64,000 nt of DNA from Hamiltosporidium tvaerminnensis (GCA_022605425.2 CM061249.1:248001-312000), one strand, 5' to 3'. Positions 10,501 through 22,447 are shown, counted from the first letter of the stretch. The notes: generated by a model not told the origin, from the sequence alone. Numbers and translations: made by a program.

Positions 10501-13500
10501 ATTGTTATAAGGTATGTTTGATCATAATTAAATGACTTAATGCCTGAAGAAAAATAACATTAAACATACTAGTTATCATTTCTGTATCTTAACACAATAA
10601 ATTTATTAAATAGATGCTTCTAACGCTAGAACCAAAAGATACAAACTGCTGTTGGCTGAAATAAAGCCGAGACAAGGTATTAAAAAAAATCGTTAGTGCA
10701 AATATTTTCATCAAAAAAGTTGGGTTCCCTCTTCAACATTCATTTGACCATAAAAAATATTATATAAGAGAGTCAATGGAAATATAAAACTGATATAGAA
10801 AAATAGTCATATAATTTGCAAATCTAGCAGAAAAATGTAAGTAGACGGCGAATGCTATAGAGTTTTAATTCCTACTGATATTTTTAAAATTCAGGTAATT
10901 ATCTATCTTCACACAATGCTAAAAAATTTTTGGCGTAACATATTATACTATAGTATCATGAATTTTTATAAGTGTCAAATATTTAACATACTCATGCCTC
11001 AACTGAATAATTAATGTTGTATTTTAAACCCATCCACCCACTATTTTATATTGCCCCTTTAATTTATAATTACTAAAACTATAAAACCAAGTATGAAAAC
11101 ATATGAGCTCGGTCAAAAAAATTAAACACTTATAATATAATGTAAAATTTAGAAATTTTATTTTTACGCGATCAGTGCTTTTGGTTGTATTTTTACAAAA
11201 ATTCCGTTGTTTCAAAATAAATTGAAGGACTGTTTTTTATGGTGTTCTTGAATGCCAGGGTGCCATGGTTTGCGAAACAGTTGCAGTATATATAAAAAAA
11301 ATATTTTTGAGTAAAATCAATTTACACTATATTACAGGTTGCTGTTCAATTATGTAAAACTTCTTAAATTGTTGTGTCTAACCCATTCTACAACAACATT
11401 TTTTTTTCACTTTTAAACTGTAAAAACAATATATTAGATCCATTTGATACATCTAAATTCGTTTGTTCACTTTAATTTCTTTTGATAAACAATTTTCTTA
11501 TAGCTTTTAATCTATCATATTTTTTTATTCTTCATATATTAAGAAATGCAAATTATTGCAAAAACAAAAAAAAACGAGATTAAGCGATAAATTGAAAAAT
11601 AAAAGCCTATGAAATACCACCTTTAAAGATAAAAATGATTTAAAAAAAGAAAAGCTTAAACTCATTCATTTTGTTGCCAATAACAAATAATTCATCATAA
11701 TGAAAGTTCTTAATACGATTTTAGAAAACAATTTTCTGTTTGTTTTCGCATTCTATTAAAATGCAATTCATTGCATCTTTAAAAGAACAACTTTCTAAAG
11801 TTTTTCCTCATAAATACTAACCATTATATTCTTTTTCGCTTTTTGATTGGTATATAACTCCATTTAATCGTAAAAAACCACTAGGATTAAATTTTAAACA
11901 GATGAGGTGTATGTCCGCATCATTTTTCATACAAGCCACATTTTTAGCTCTATATCAAAGTGAGACTGTTAAACAATATTAATTATATTTCACATATTTT
12001 GAGCTCAAAATTATGATTTATTTTTAAAGATAAATTTCGGAATATTTTCCCTAGTTAATTCTTTAATAAATATTTATCACATCAGGTTGTTGTTGACAAA
12101 ATTTTTACCTTTCAAAAATACAATATATTTTTCCATCCAAAAATGAATCTAAATAAAAAAATTTGAACCCTTATTATAAAAAAGTTCAGCGAAGAAACAT
12201 TTGATTCATCAAAAATTTAATCTTATGTTATATTTAATTGGTTGTAGCATATTTTAACATGTTATAATCCGAAAATATTATATTATAGGTTTTATAATAT
12301 CTTTGCAATACAACTTATAATCATCTCTAAATGAACTGCGAAGAACATAAAAGTGCATTAGAGAGGAAACTAATCGTTTGTAATGTATCGATAACTAATT
12401 TTCTAGAAAAATCAGATAAAATAATGTTAAGAATGTTTTTCATGTTTGTAAAAAGTCATTAAAATGATTATTGTAGCAGGTTATGAGTGTAACTACATCG
12501 CCATCATAAGAAAAACTGATCTAACATGTATAAACTAATGTGGAATAACAACAGCTTTCCTAAAATTTAATGTAAATATATGTGTTAAGCTTAGAAATGC
12601 GGATCTTAAAAGAATTTAAAACACTTAATTAGATCCAATAATTTTGCTTGTAATAATGGTAATTTTGGATAAAGTGATTCTAATTGCATTCTTACCAATA
12701 AAGCTTCCTTTTGGCTTGTTTTCTGATGACTAAAAATATTTTAATAGATTAAATTACATAAACTTATCATGTTAATTAATAGTCAAAAACGTGCGAAAAG
12801 GGAAATATTTTGAAGAAAGAGTTTTAAAAATTTAAATAATGAAGTTGTAATTTATATTTCTTTTTGTTAACTCAACGTTTTTCTTTTTTTTTGCCTTGAC
12901 ATCTTATTTCTATAATTTATTTGTACATTTTTTTATTTTAAAATCATATTTCAAATTTTTTTTATATATTATTTCCATAAGTCGCTAACCAATCACTCGC
13001 CAAATTTCCTAAAATACTCTTTCGCACCAAAGAACGCATAAATATATTTTTTCAAATAAACTCATCTTAATTAGCACGGAGAAAATTTCTGGGTTGCTTT
13101 ACTATTGGTTAATGGTAATGCAAAACAAAAGGGGCGGAATGGGGATGCACTTTGAAATGCAACAATTATTTTAAAAAAATATCATAGTTAATTCTATTCT
13201 TGATAAAACTGCAATAAGGTGAAAAGTATCGCGTTAAATGCAAAAGGTAAATTCTATATTTTTACATGCGAAGAACGATATAAAAAAAGGCTCCGAAGCT
13301 AAGGAAAGACTTTTTTAAATAAAATGCTTGGTTTTCATGGGATAAAATATTCTATTTTAAACAATTGTTGCTTTTTTAATGATCTTATTCAAACGATCTT
13401 CACCCTCATTATTTATATACTTCAAAAAAGTAAAATCGTCCAAGGTAGTATTGCCCGTCAAGAAAATAATGATAAATATTCATGTAATATATTCTTGTTT

Positions 13501-13737
13501 CTTTGGCTCTTCTTTGTATCTGGATACATTTTATATCAATGTTTCGGTGGTAAAAACTTTTTGTATGCTTCTTTCTATACTGTGTTTCTGAATTTCTAAT
13601 TTTGTAAGACAATTTGAGTGTATAGAAAATATAAAAAATGTATAGTATTTAAGTAATAAATTATTATTGCATTATATTCCGATTTTTAATTTAATTATCC
13701 ATAACATGTAAAAAAATAAAGTACATAATATAATATT
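7571..13737. other. Six kilobases without an identifiable gene
   Basis: All frames are short (the longest are 60-91 codons) and none has a motif I can name. A small coding-like start at 9,640 (ATG, several Lys codons, then ITAALCIFLSF) resembles a signal peptide but meets a stop at once, so it may be the head of a dead secreted-protein gene. Between 8,700 and 12,800 the sequence has mixed composition like old mobile DNA. I see no tRNA. Confidence 0.4.
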
Positions 13738-13749
13738 ATAGGTTTTATA
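13738..13749. repeat. Left target-site duplication (ATAGGTTTTATA)
   Basis: ATAGGTTTTATA precedes the LINE tail and is repeated at 13873-13884 immediately after it. This is the signature of a target-primed insertion. Confidence 0.85.
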
Positions 13750-13872
13750 GAACCGACCAATAACATAAATGAAGAGTCGGATTTGGAAGAAGAGACAATA
13801 GTGGTTAAAGAGGTAGAAGAAAACATGTAAAAAATGGTAAAAAATATTTTAACCCAGAATTTTATTAAATTA
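13750..13872 (+). mobile_element. 5'-truncated REL-type LINE copy with intact duplication
   Basis: The 123-bp insert encodes the last residues of the LINE protein (EPTNNINEESDLEEE, then VVKEVEENM and stop) and its 3' untranslated end AACCCAGAATTTTATTAAAT. It is nearly identical to the full copy at 29577-33382 and is flanked by a 12-bp duplication, so it is a young, severely 5'-truncated insertion. Confidence 0.92.
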
Positions 13873-13884
13873 ATAGGTTTTATA
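13873..13884. repeat. Right target-site duplication (ATAGGTTTTATA)
   Basis: An exact copy of 13738-13749 on the 3' side of the LINE tail. Confidence 0.85.
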
Positions 13885-13974
13885 ATTTCTTTTATAGTGA
13901 AATTATGCTGACATAAAAAAGAGTATAATCTTGTAAATTTTTAGGGTAAATATATATTGAAACCATCGGTTGTA

Positions 13975-14610
13975 TTTTTAGGGGAGAAAAGACATCGAAT
14001 TTTCGGTTGTTCCTAAAAAATTTGTATAATAAAGAAGAACATACAAAGGCGAAAAAATTTTACAAAGTCAGTTTGGGCTTTTTTTTGACAAATCATTACT
14101 CTCGGCATCAATGGTTTGGAATTTTCATGCAAAAGCGTAGAAATCGAGTCTTACTCAATCTAGTTTGAAGGGTTGGCCGTAAAAAATACTAAAAACACTA
14201 GTATATAATCCAGAAAACAAAAGTAGCGATTTGCACATTGTTTTTATAATATTTCATTTTTATGTATGTCTCATATGAAATTCTGAAATATATATTGCCT
14301 TGATATCTATTACAAGCGGAAAATTGAGGTAGGTGTGATCGCTGCTGGTCTTGAGCGCTTGTAGTAAATTTCTGCATTTGATCACACTTCATGCAACGAC
14401 AATCAATAAAGATCTGCTCGGTATTCTGTCTTTTAAATAACGGGCGCAGATTTTGAATAAGAAGTTTTGGTATTTGGATATCGTATGGGATGTCAATATA
14501 GTATGAGTCTGGTTAATTGTTATCCATATAAAACACAGAACTTTGTATGTCATGAAAAAAATATTGCACACACTTTTGAAAGAATATAATACTTGTGAAT
14601 AATTTCAGTA
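13975..14610 (+). mobile_element. Degenerate copy of the ~740-bp repeat element
   Basis: Blocks in the same order as the good copies are recognisable: ATGCAAAAGCGTAGAAAT (good: ATGTAAAAGCATGGAAAC), GATCACACTTCATGCAACG (good: GATCACACTCCATGCAACG), and near the end ACACAGAACTTTGTATGTCA (good: ACCTAGAACTGCGTTAATGT). Many substitutions and indels make it an old copy. Confidence 0.7.
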
Positions 14611-14727
14611 TTTAAAATTGCTATAAATAGACATTTAACGATTTAAATATTATAGTGTATAGGTTTCGATGAAACAATTCGTTGAGAAATATATCGCAAA
14701 TATAGAAATTTAAAAAGCAAAAACAAG

Positions 14728-15732
14728 TTATTGGTTTAATAAAAACTTTAAAAGTATATCTATGCCCTTAAATTTTAATTTTTTCTTACATTTTGGGAAT
14801 GAAAGTCCTTCAAATTTCTCTTTTAGTATGAAATAAAGATGATTGACAAAATTATCTATAAAAAATCCAATTCTTTGATTAGTATCAAGTAAATTGTTAT
14901 AAGTATAGAAACTTTGATCTTCGGTAGAAATGTAATATAATATATCGTTTCCATGAAAAATATCTATTAATATTTTTAATAAAACCTTATTGATGTACAT
15001 TTTTTTCATTAAACTTTCAAGTTTCGAGTTTAGTTTGGTCAGCACAGCTTTTATTGGGGATTCTTTTTCTGGTATTGCATAAAATTCATTCTGAATGCAA
15101 GAATCATAATAGACTTTTGCGGTAAAAGCAAATTCTTCAAAGTAATTATTTTCATTATTATAATGCTCAAAATAACTTCTTTCTAGTTTTCTTTCTTCGA
15201 ATACCGTTGCAAAATCTATTGATGTATCTTTAATTAAGTTTCTTTCTATAAATGTATACGCTTGCCGCTCTTTTTCCGCAATAAAATCGGTTTCTTTAGA
15301 TAAATCATAGAACCTAGAAGATAGTCGCTGCAAATGTGGATTTGTTTCTTCATAAAATTTCATAATCAGCTTTTTTTTAAGAATCAAGCCTAAGTAATAA
15401 AACTGATCATCTAATAACATTTCTGTGCGATTTTCTCGCCTCCAAAATTTATATATTTCGGTTTTTTTTTCTTTATACTTTTCTTCATTTTCCAGAATTT
15501 TCTTAATTTCCAATGCTCGTTTCTCTATAAACTCTAATGGTGCATTATGGTTTAAAAGTATCATGTTTATTGAGTTTACAATCAAAAAATTCAATAGAAA
15601 ATCGTTTTTTCCATCTATTTGCACATCGTTTTGCTGCGGACTACTTTGGATGCTCTCATAATCTGTACAAACACCGAAACAATTGAGTAAACTACATGAA
15701 ATCGTATGAAAACTATACAGTAGAAAATACAT
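14728..15732 (-). CDS. Probable secreted protein of unknown function
   Basis: A 334-residue product. The N-terminus (MYFLLYSFHTISCSLLNCFG) reads as a signal peptide or a single anchor. The mature part is largely helical, rich in Lys, Glu, Phe and Tyr, and has few cysteines after residue 22. I recognise no domain. The start is supported by a CCCC motif at 15744-15747, 12-15 bases before the ATG. It is an isolated gene between two retroelement-rich areas. Lineage-specific secreted proteins of this kind are common in Microsporidia and often have no assigned role. Confidence 0.6.
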   Translation of the reverse strand: MYFLLYSFHTISCSLLNCFGVCTDYESIQSSPQQNDVQIDGKNDFLLNFLIVNSINMILLNHNAPLEFIEKRALEIKKILENEEKYKEKKTEIYKFWRRENRTEMLLDDQFYYLGLILKKKLIMKFYEETNPHLQRLSSRFYDLSKETDFIAEKERQAYTFIERNLIKDTSIDFATVFEERKLERSYFEHYNNENNYFEEFAFTAKVYYDSCIQNEFYAIPEKESPIKAVLTKLNSKLESLMKKMYINKVLLKILIDIFHGNDILYYISTEDQSFYTYNNLLDTNQRIGFFIDNFVNHLYFILKEKFEGLSFPKCKKKLKFKGIDILLKFLLNQ

Positions 15733-15743
15733 GTTCTTAGAAT

Positions 15744-15747
15744 GGGG
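15744..15747 (-). promoter_or_regulatory. CCCC start-proximal motif
   Basis: On the minus strand ACCCCATTCTAAGAACATG leads into the ATG at 15732. The motif is slightly further from the start than in neighbouring genes. Confidence 0.4.
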
Positions 15748-16254
15748 TATTCTGATGTTTATTTATTTTATTAATTCATTCGTTATTTTTGCAATGATTA
15801 AATCTACTTATATTGCTTATAACAAAATCATTAACCAAACGATTGATAAAAAATTTTACAAAAAAAAATCTTCCTAAAACAAATGAACCATTTTAAAACT
15901 TCCCGTTTCAGTTTTATTTTTTACAATTTGTTTTTTTCTGATCAATATTTTTTTATAAAAAATTTTTAATTATTTTATCGAAAAAATCTAAAAAAACTGA
16001 TTCAAAATTTCAAATTTTATAATTGAGAAGAGAATAACAAATGTAAAAAAAAGAAGATATTATAATATTATGAAAAAATTTTACTATGATATCTTATATT
16101 TGTGACCAATATTATAAAATATATATTGGTTTTCTTTATATGGTTATATATTTAAATTAGAACGTGTTTAATATTATAAAATCTTTTTTTTTCATATTTT
16201 GTTTAAATCACAGATATTTCTTACTTATTTGTTTCTTTTTAAATTAATATTGAT
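15748..16254. other. A+T-rich spacer
   Basis: No frame, RNA gene or clear repeat seen, apart from A and T runs. Confidence 0.4.
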
Positions 16255-16255
16255 A

Positions 16256-16270
16256 AAAAAATAATATAAT
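16256..16270. repeat. Target-site duplication, 3' side
   Basis: AAAAAATAATATAAT here is repeated at 17885-17899, bracketing the truncated LINE copy. Confidence 0.75.
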
Positions 16271-17884
16271 TTATTTAATAAAATTCTGGGTTAACAAATT
16301 TTTCTCTTTTCTAAATGATTCATTCCACCATTTCAACCACTTCTATCTCTTCCTCCAACTCCAACTCTTCATTTGTATTAGTTGATGGTTCCTTTGCTGT
16401 GGTTATACCATCCAAGATAAGGGGTAAAATATTTTTTGTATTTTCCGTTTTAACATCATCTTCCTCGTTGTCTACTTGCTTTAAAGGGGGTATTGGTTGT
16501 TTATGCATCTCAGCTCCTAAAATAACACTTAATGATGCTCTCTCCCAGCTCTCCTCAGCATTTGAACCAGACTCAAGTCCTCTTCGTCGATCAAAAGAAA
16601 TTGTTTTGACTGTCTTCTTGAGTACTTTGGATTGTATATATGCCTCTACATTCATGGGTATTTGCAGTCTCTTAACATACGTCTTATGGTATTTTGTCAC
16701 AATACCGTCCCAGGTCATCACATAAGGAATTATCTTTACACTGCATTTATAAATAAGACCTAACCCATTTGCTAATAGGTCATACTTCCTAAGCTTCTCT
16801 GTTTCAACTATTTGAAGAGAGTCTTGGGATGTGATTCCTACTTCAATGAGGGTTATCCTATTCTGTCTCTTGTCTAAAACAAATATATCTGGTCTGTTAC
16901 ACCGAATCTTGACATCAGTTTTTATTCTGGTGTCCACTCTTATCTCTGCATATTTGTTATCAAGAATTTCTTGAACTGAGTGGCTTCTAATTCGTTTCGA
17001 AGACTTAAACTTATATTTATTCAAGAAAAAGTAAATGTATACATCGTACCACTTCATTATGTCGTCTAGTATAGTCATGACCAAGCATTTTTTCACATCT
17101 CGTTGCTAAGTGATCAACTGTTTTCCTAGACTGGTTGCAGTGTTGACACATACCTTCTGCACCCCAGAATACATTTATATCCTGGATATAACAGAACACT
17201 GCTTCATCACGTGGTCTTACACTTCCTTTCTTTAACCATCTTGAAGAGTCATTTACACTTAGCAGCTCGTTATTTCTAGCGCTATATTATAACTTTGAAT
17301 GTAGTTTTCGGTTTTTGATTTGTTATATAGGTTAGCTAGTTGAGCTTCTTCCAATTTCTTTTTTGTGACTTCCTCTTCCAATCCATATTTTATTTTTAAA
17401 AAGTTTTTAATTAGTGAAAGGTGGGTTTTATTATTATTCTCAACCTTTAGGATTGCTGCTCTTCTGGTCGATGTATATTTATGTTTTTCCAGACAATCCA
17501 AGAGTTGCAAAAGCATATGTTCGATTTTGAACTCGAAACTATGTAAACCTCTTCCAAGTTCTTTAAGTGGAAGGTATAGACGTTCTTTGCATCCTGGGCG
17601 TAGATGTATTTTGTTCTTTACTAACACTGCACGCACCGCATCATCTAACTTAGAGAAGTCAGCCAGTCCTAGTCGGAGTACACCTATATGATAGTTTAGT
17701 AAAGAAATTGCATGTTGATTAATGGTCTTAAATAAATTTCTTGCATTTAATCTCGTGCGACAAAGTCTTTCTACTCGTGCTATAAGTTTAGTCTGTACTT
17801 CCTCAAAAGACTTACTTGTTGGAATTCCTCTGCTATCTTCTATAATTCCAAGGTATTTATAAACACCTATACCTTCAAGAAGAG
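16271..17884 (-). mobile_element. 5'-truncated, frame-broken REL-type LINE
   Basis: This is a 1.6-kb copy of the C-terminal third of the LINE at 29577-33382. It starts at LLEGIGVYKYLGIIEDSRG and runs to the 3' end CCCAGAATTTTATTAAATAA. The frame is split into three pieces: 17259-17882 (thumb region), 17017-17199 (zinc knuckle CQHC...HLATRC) and 16320-17096 (endonuclease domain, RPDIFVLDK...ITLIEVG, and tail). The 15-bp duplication AAAAAATAATATAAT flanks both ends. It cannot encode a working protein, having lost the reverse-transcriptase core and gained frameshifts. Confidence 0.92.
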
Positions 17885-17899
17885 AAAAAATAATATAAT
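17885..17899. repeat. Target-site duplication, 5' side
   Basis: AAAAAATAATATAAT, matching 16256-16270. Confidence 0.75.
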
Positions 17900-17916
17900 A
17901 ACCAATTATAACTATA

Positions 17917-17932
17917 TTTAATTTAATTTCTA
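17917..17932. repeat. Target-site duplication, left side of the ~740-bp element
   Basis: TTTAATTTAATTTCTA here is repeated exactly at 18670-18685. Confidence 0.8.
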
Positions 17933-18669
17933 GTGGAGGGAGGATAACCACATAAAAAACTTTCTGCTTGGCAATGAGTGTGTGAATCTGGTGTGAAGAT
18001 CATTGTTTGGATTTTTGGTGGGAATAAAACCACACTACATCTTCGGTTGTTCCATAGGAGTTGTTATGAGGAGGAGAGGTCTAAGAAATGGAGAAACTTT
18101 TTCTACAAATTTATTTGTAGTTTTTTATGTAACCAGATTGCAGACCGCAGCTGAACATGTAGGTAATTGCCATGTAAAAGCATGGAAACCTAGCCTTGCT
18201 CACTCGGGTTAGAAGACTTAGCGCCTGGGAGATATAAAAATAAAACCCATTAAAAGCCGGGAGAGCTAAGTAGCAGGTTATACCTGTTGGTATGACATTG
18301 CACTGTCTAGGTGGACCCCATGTAAATCTCTGAAATATATCTTAGCTAGAAGTTTATTGGGTTCAGAAAGTGTAGAGTAAGTGGGAATGCTGCATAGTCT
18401 TGGGGGAGCCCAGGGGGGGCTTCGGCCTTCGATCACACTCCATGCAACGGACATTAACGAACTCCGGGCAACTGCCTCGCCTATTAATTAGGTTCTACAC
18501 ACCTGGTAGATGAAAGGCTTTGGGACGTAGGTATCGCAGGTGTTACTGATGGAGTGTTGGGGTAGCAGTTATTTATGTTAAACCTAGAACTGCGTTAATG
18601 TCATGAAAACAAATATAACACTTGCCACTATTGTAAAAAGATGTGATATTTTTAAATAAAATTATTATT
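17933..18669 (+). mobile_element. ~740-bp non-autonomous retroelement, copy 1
   Basis: A 737-bp element beginning GTGGAGGGAGGATAACCACA and ending in GATGTGATATTTTTAAATAA. It is much more G+C-rich than its surroundings, with a structured-looking middle (GGGGGAGCCC, GGCTTCGGCC). It is flanked by the exact 16-bp duplication TTTAATTTAATTTCTA. Near full-length copies lie at 21081-21819 and 50161-50902, with a 3' half at 55487-55960. It has no polymerase; a 69-codon frame (18003-18212) ending AWKPSLAHSG is kept in three copies. The short target duplications and AAATAAA-type 3' end are shared with the REL-type LINE, suggesting mobilisation by it. Confidence 0.85.
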
Positions 18670-18685
18670 TTTAATTTAATTTCTA
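18670..18685. repeat. Target-site duplication, right side
   Basis: TTTAATTTAATTTCTA, matching 17917-17932. Confidence 0.8.
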
Positions 18686-21067
18686 TTCAAAATATTTTAG
18701 AATTGTAACTATTTCTAAAATAAAATCAAAAAAATCGTGTCTAAAGTTCTGAATTTAATTTATTATACTATTTAAATATAGATGTATTTTGAAGTAATAT
18801 ATATGTTTTTTTATTAACGTATAAATTTGTATATTGTTTTTTCATTTAATATATTCTGTATTTGAGGGAATTTTTATTACTGTGAGACATCACGCTATCT
18901 TTCTCTAAAAAAATTTTGAATCTGGCTTTTTTAGAACCTTTAGATAATCTAGAAGGAATAACTGGAAACGCTTTTGAGAGTTATCAAGTAATTTAATTCA
19001 AAATATAATCTTACTAAATAGCTTCAATAGCATAGAAATATGTTTTATTGGTACAATCTTGAATTTAAAAACGTGTATAAACCTTTTATAAACTACATAA
19101 ATACATGAGATTTGTGATATTTAAAAATATATCATACTTATCGGTCTTGCAGGTAAAAAAATCTAAGAAATTCTACGCGGTACGTTGAATTTTTTTTAAT
19201 AAATATACAGTTTCTCAACTCCATGTGCGGCTTCCTAAGTCTGATTCATCTTTTCATATTGTTCATAGATGACCGAATTATAAAAGTTTTTATCAAGTAT
19301 ACGTTTCTAGGATTTTTAAAAAAGTATCGCTTGTATTTAAATGCTTATAAACTGTGGTTAAGAATCAAACGATCTGATTGCTGAGCTTTTTAATCGAAAC
19401 TTAAAACCAGCCCCAGCAAACAAATATGATTTGTTTGATTTCATTATAGTGAATTGTAATTCATTTAAATTATATCATTTTTTGTGTTTCTTATAACCAT
19501 TATTTAATAAATTGAATATTCTTAGTCGATTACTAATTTTTTACCGGAATATCTTATCAGATTTTAAGTATTTTAACAATAGTCTCAAGTAGAAAAAATC
19601 TATTCCTGTCGTTAAGACATCTAATCATACACTTATAGCAAAAAAAGGCTGCAGAGATTTTGAATTCGCAGTTTCTATTTAATAAATTTAATCTAATAAA
19701 TAATTATCTAACATCGCGGTGTTTGATCTTATACAAATGACTAGAAGAAAAACGTATTTAAATCTAAAATGATATCATTTTAACTCTAAAACTCAACTCA
19801 ATAAAGTTAGCTGGTCAGAAAAGCGAATTATTTTTCGAAAATAACTGGCAAGATTTTTTTTATACTAATGTAACATATATTGCCTAATTAAAGTCATTAA
19901 ACATATTGAAAAAAAAAGAGAATCTGAATTATTTTATTTATGATATGAAAATTTAGTTCGAAGAACTATTTTAAATCTGAGACATATTCTAACAAAAATG
20001 CTATAAAACTATACAAAGCTGTAAAGCAGAATATGAATCCCTCGTTAAATAGAATCTATCGACAGAGTCGTGTTATACATTTCTTATCAATAATATTAAT
20101 TAAAATATCGAAGAAAATAATTATCTTTATTCAAATATGATTGCTGGAATAACTTAAGAAATTGATGTGTGTATATATTATATCGAAGGAAAGAATAATC
20201 TCTTTCTTGAGATTTTGATTTGTTTCCTAAAACCTGGCTTTTGATTAATTGTTTGCATCTGCAGAAACTATTCTATGTACAATAGCAAAATATATGAAAA
20301 ACGTGACTAGAATATTAAATTCAGGAAAAAGCCATTAATGATGATTCTCCCCAAACTGATTAAAAGAATGAACGCAAAGAGTTCGCCATTTATTCGGAAC
20401 AAAACATGTGCCTAAAAGGTTTTTTTACGGAACTATTTCTGGGTAATGATTCATAAAACCTGCTATAATTCGTATATGTTTCATTTCCTAATATATACTC
20501 GAATATTCTTCAAAAAATATTACATATTTTTAATTTGAGAAAAATTAATTCACTTTGTGTAAGATAATCCCTATTATCATAAAGGCCGCATAAGTCAATT
20601 TTTTAGAAAAAAAACTATAAGTTCGTTAACTAACTGGCTTGATCAGCTGATTTTACATAATTAAAAATTTTTGATCATTAGATAGAAAAGAATTTAAAAA
20701 TTATGCAATCGAAAACAAAACTGAGCAAATAGATAAAAATAAGTCTTTTTCTGGAAATATTGCTTGATATATAGCCAGGATTTTTTTAATAATATCTCTA
20801 GGCGCATTGAAAAGTATTTAAGTAAAAAAATCTAATTACCATCGCAGAAATATTTTTCTGTTTTTGGTCCGGTAATTTCAATTTTATTGAGTTAACTGTA
20901 ATAAATATAGAATTTTTAAAACCTAGAAAATATATTTGGTATGTTAATATGGAACATTGATCATTGTTTATTTGAATTATAATAGATTCTGATCGCCTAT
21001 TTATATGAACAAGAAGCCATTTAAAATTTGCACACTTTTTCGGCCACTGGGTATATATAAATATCAT
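18686..21067. other. Gene-free, decayed DNA
   Basis: No gene or RNA recognised. Frames are short; the longest (20798-21184, minus) overlaps the start of the next repeat element and has no motif. Confidence 0.4.
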
Positions 21068-21833
21068 ATATTTAAATGCACCAGGTGGAGAGACGATAAC
21101 CACATAGAGAACTTTCTGCTTGGCAATGAGTGTGTGAAACTTGTGTGAGGTCATTGTTTGGATTTTTGGTGGGAATAAAACCACACTACATCTTTGGTTG
21201 TTCCATGGAAGTTTTATTAGGAGGAGAGATCTAAGAAATGGAGAAACTTTTTCTAAAAATTTATTTGTAGTTTTTTATGTAACTGAATCAAAGGCCGCAG
21301 CCAAAAACGTAGGTAATTGCCATATAAAAGCATGGAAACCTAGCCTTGCTCACTCGGGTTAGAAGACTTAGCGCCTGGGAGATATAAAAATAAAAACCAT
21401 TAAAAGCCGGGAAAGCTAAGTAGCAGGTTATACCTGTTGGCATGACATTGTACTGTCTAGGTGGACCCCATGTTAATCTCTAAAATATATCTATGATAGA
21501 AGTTTATTGGGTTCAGAAAGTGTAGAGTAAGTGGTAATGCTACATAGTCTTAGGGAAGCCCAGGTAGGCTTCGGCTTTCGATATCACTCTATGTAACGGA
21601 CATTAATGACTCATGGGCAACTTCTTCGCCTACAATTAGGTTTTACTTACCTGGTAGATGAAAGGCTTTGGAATGTAGGTATCGCAGGGGTTACCGATAG
21701 AGTGTTGGAGTAGCAGTTATTTATGTTAAACCTAGAACCGCGTTAATGTTATAAAAACAAATGTAACGCTTGCCACTGTTTTAAAAAGATGTGATACTTT
21801 TAAATAAAGTTATTATTTAATATTTCAAATGCA
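21068..21833 (+). mobile_element. ~740-bp non-autonomous retroelement, copy 2, with flanking duplication
   Basis: The element proper runs about 21081-21819 and is about 85-90% similar to copy 1 by eye. ATATTTAAATGCA (21068-21080) on the left is matched by ATATTTCAAATGCA (21820-21833) on the right, a target duplication with one later indel. The internal frame (21141-21362) keeps its length and its ending AWKPSLAHSG, despite several codon changes in the middle. Confidence 0.85.
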
Positions 21834-22330
21834 ATTACTTCGATGGAATCACTTCAATTTTTTGGCATCAAAAAAACCAAATGCTCAAGTATTTTTTTGC
21901 GCTTTATATTATTAAATTACTTAATTATAATAAATTTTCGTTTTTTTAACATAAATCTTGAATTATTTGGTTCTGAAGTTTGCTATTATTTTCAAATACT
22001 CGTTTTAAAAAAATCGTAAACAAAAAAACCTATAATTTTGTTTGTAGGTACTAATACGATCATCAAAATACTTCATCGTGACACTTTTTATGGCTTTGCG
22101 GAGCCTTTTAACACACAGTCGACAAATATCTTTTCGATTTTAAATATCTGCAGTATTATTATTTTCTTCTGGATTCATACAACATTATTATCCCATAAGT
22201 TAACTTAAATGCGCATCATTTATGTCTCAATGTTTTCATTTTTGTGGTATTTATAGAAATCACACAAAAATACAAAACATTATTTCTAGCTTTATATAAC
22301 TTTTAATTTAATCTAAGTTTTATATTTAAT
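21834..22330. other. Gene-free spacer
   Basis: A+T-rich sequence without a recognised gene or repeat. Confidence 0.4.
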
Positions 22331-22347
22331 TATATAACATTTAATCC

Positions 22348-22447
22348 AAATGAAGAGTCAAAGTTGGAGGAAGAGATAGAAGTGCTTGAAATGATGGAAA
22401 GAAACTATTTAAAAAAGGAAAATTTGTTAACCAAGAATTTTATTAAA
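22348..22447 (+). mobile_element. Short 5'-truncated REL-type LINE tail
   Basis: It encodes a mutated end of the LINE protein (NEESKLEEEIEVLEMM) and the 3' end AACCAAGAATTTTATTAAAT. The flanks look duplicated: AAGTTTTATATTTAATTAT before and AAGTTTTATTTAATTAT after, differing by a 2-base indel. Confidence 0.8.

Noticed and set aside
13324-13612. Overlapping frames of 91, 70 and 67 codons
   Set aside because: All three frames are open in the same short stretch and none has a recognisable pattern; probably chance or a transposon fossil.
16315-16725. 136-codon plus-strand Ser-rich frame
   Set aside because: Antisense to the LINE tail; analogous shadows occur at each LINE copy.
17933-18010. HDV-like or hammerhead ribozyme at the head of the ~740-bp element
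   Set aside because: I could not find the P1 partner strand or the CTGANGA/GAAA core by eye; folding software would be needed.
17933-18669. ~740-bp repeat as ribosomal RNA
   Set aside because: No conserved SSU or LSU core sequences; it has insertion duplications and several dispersed copies.
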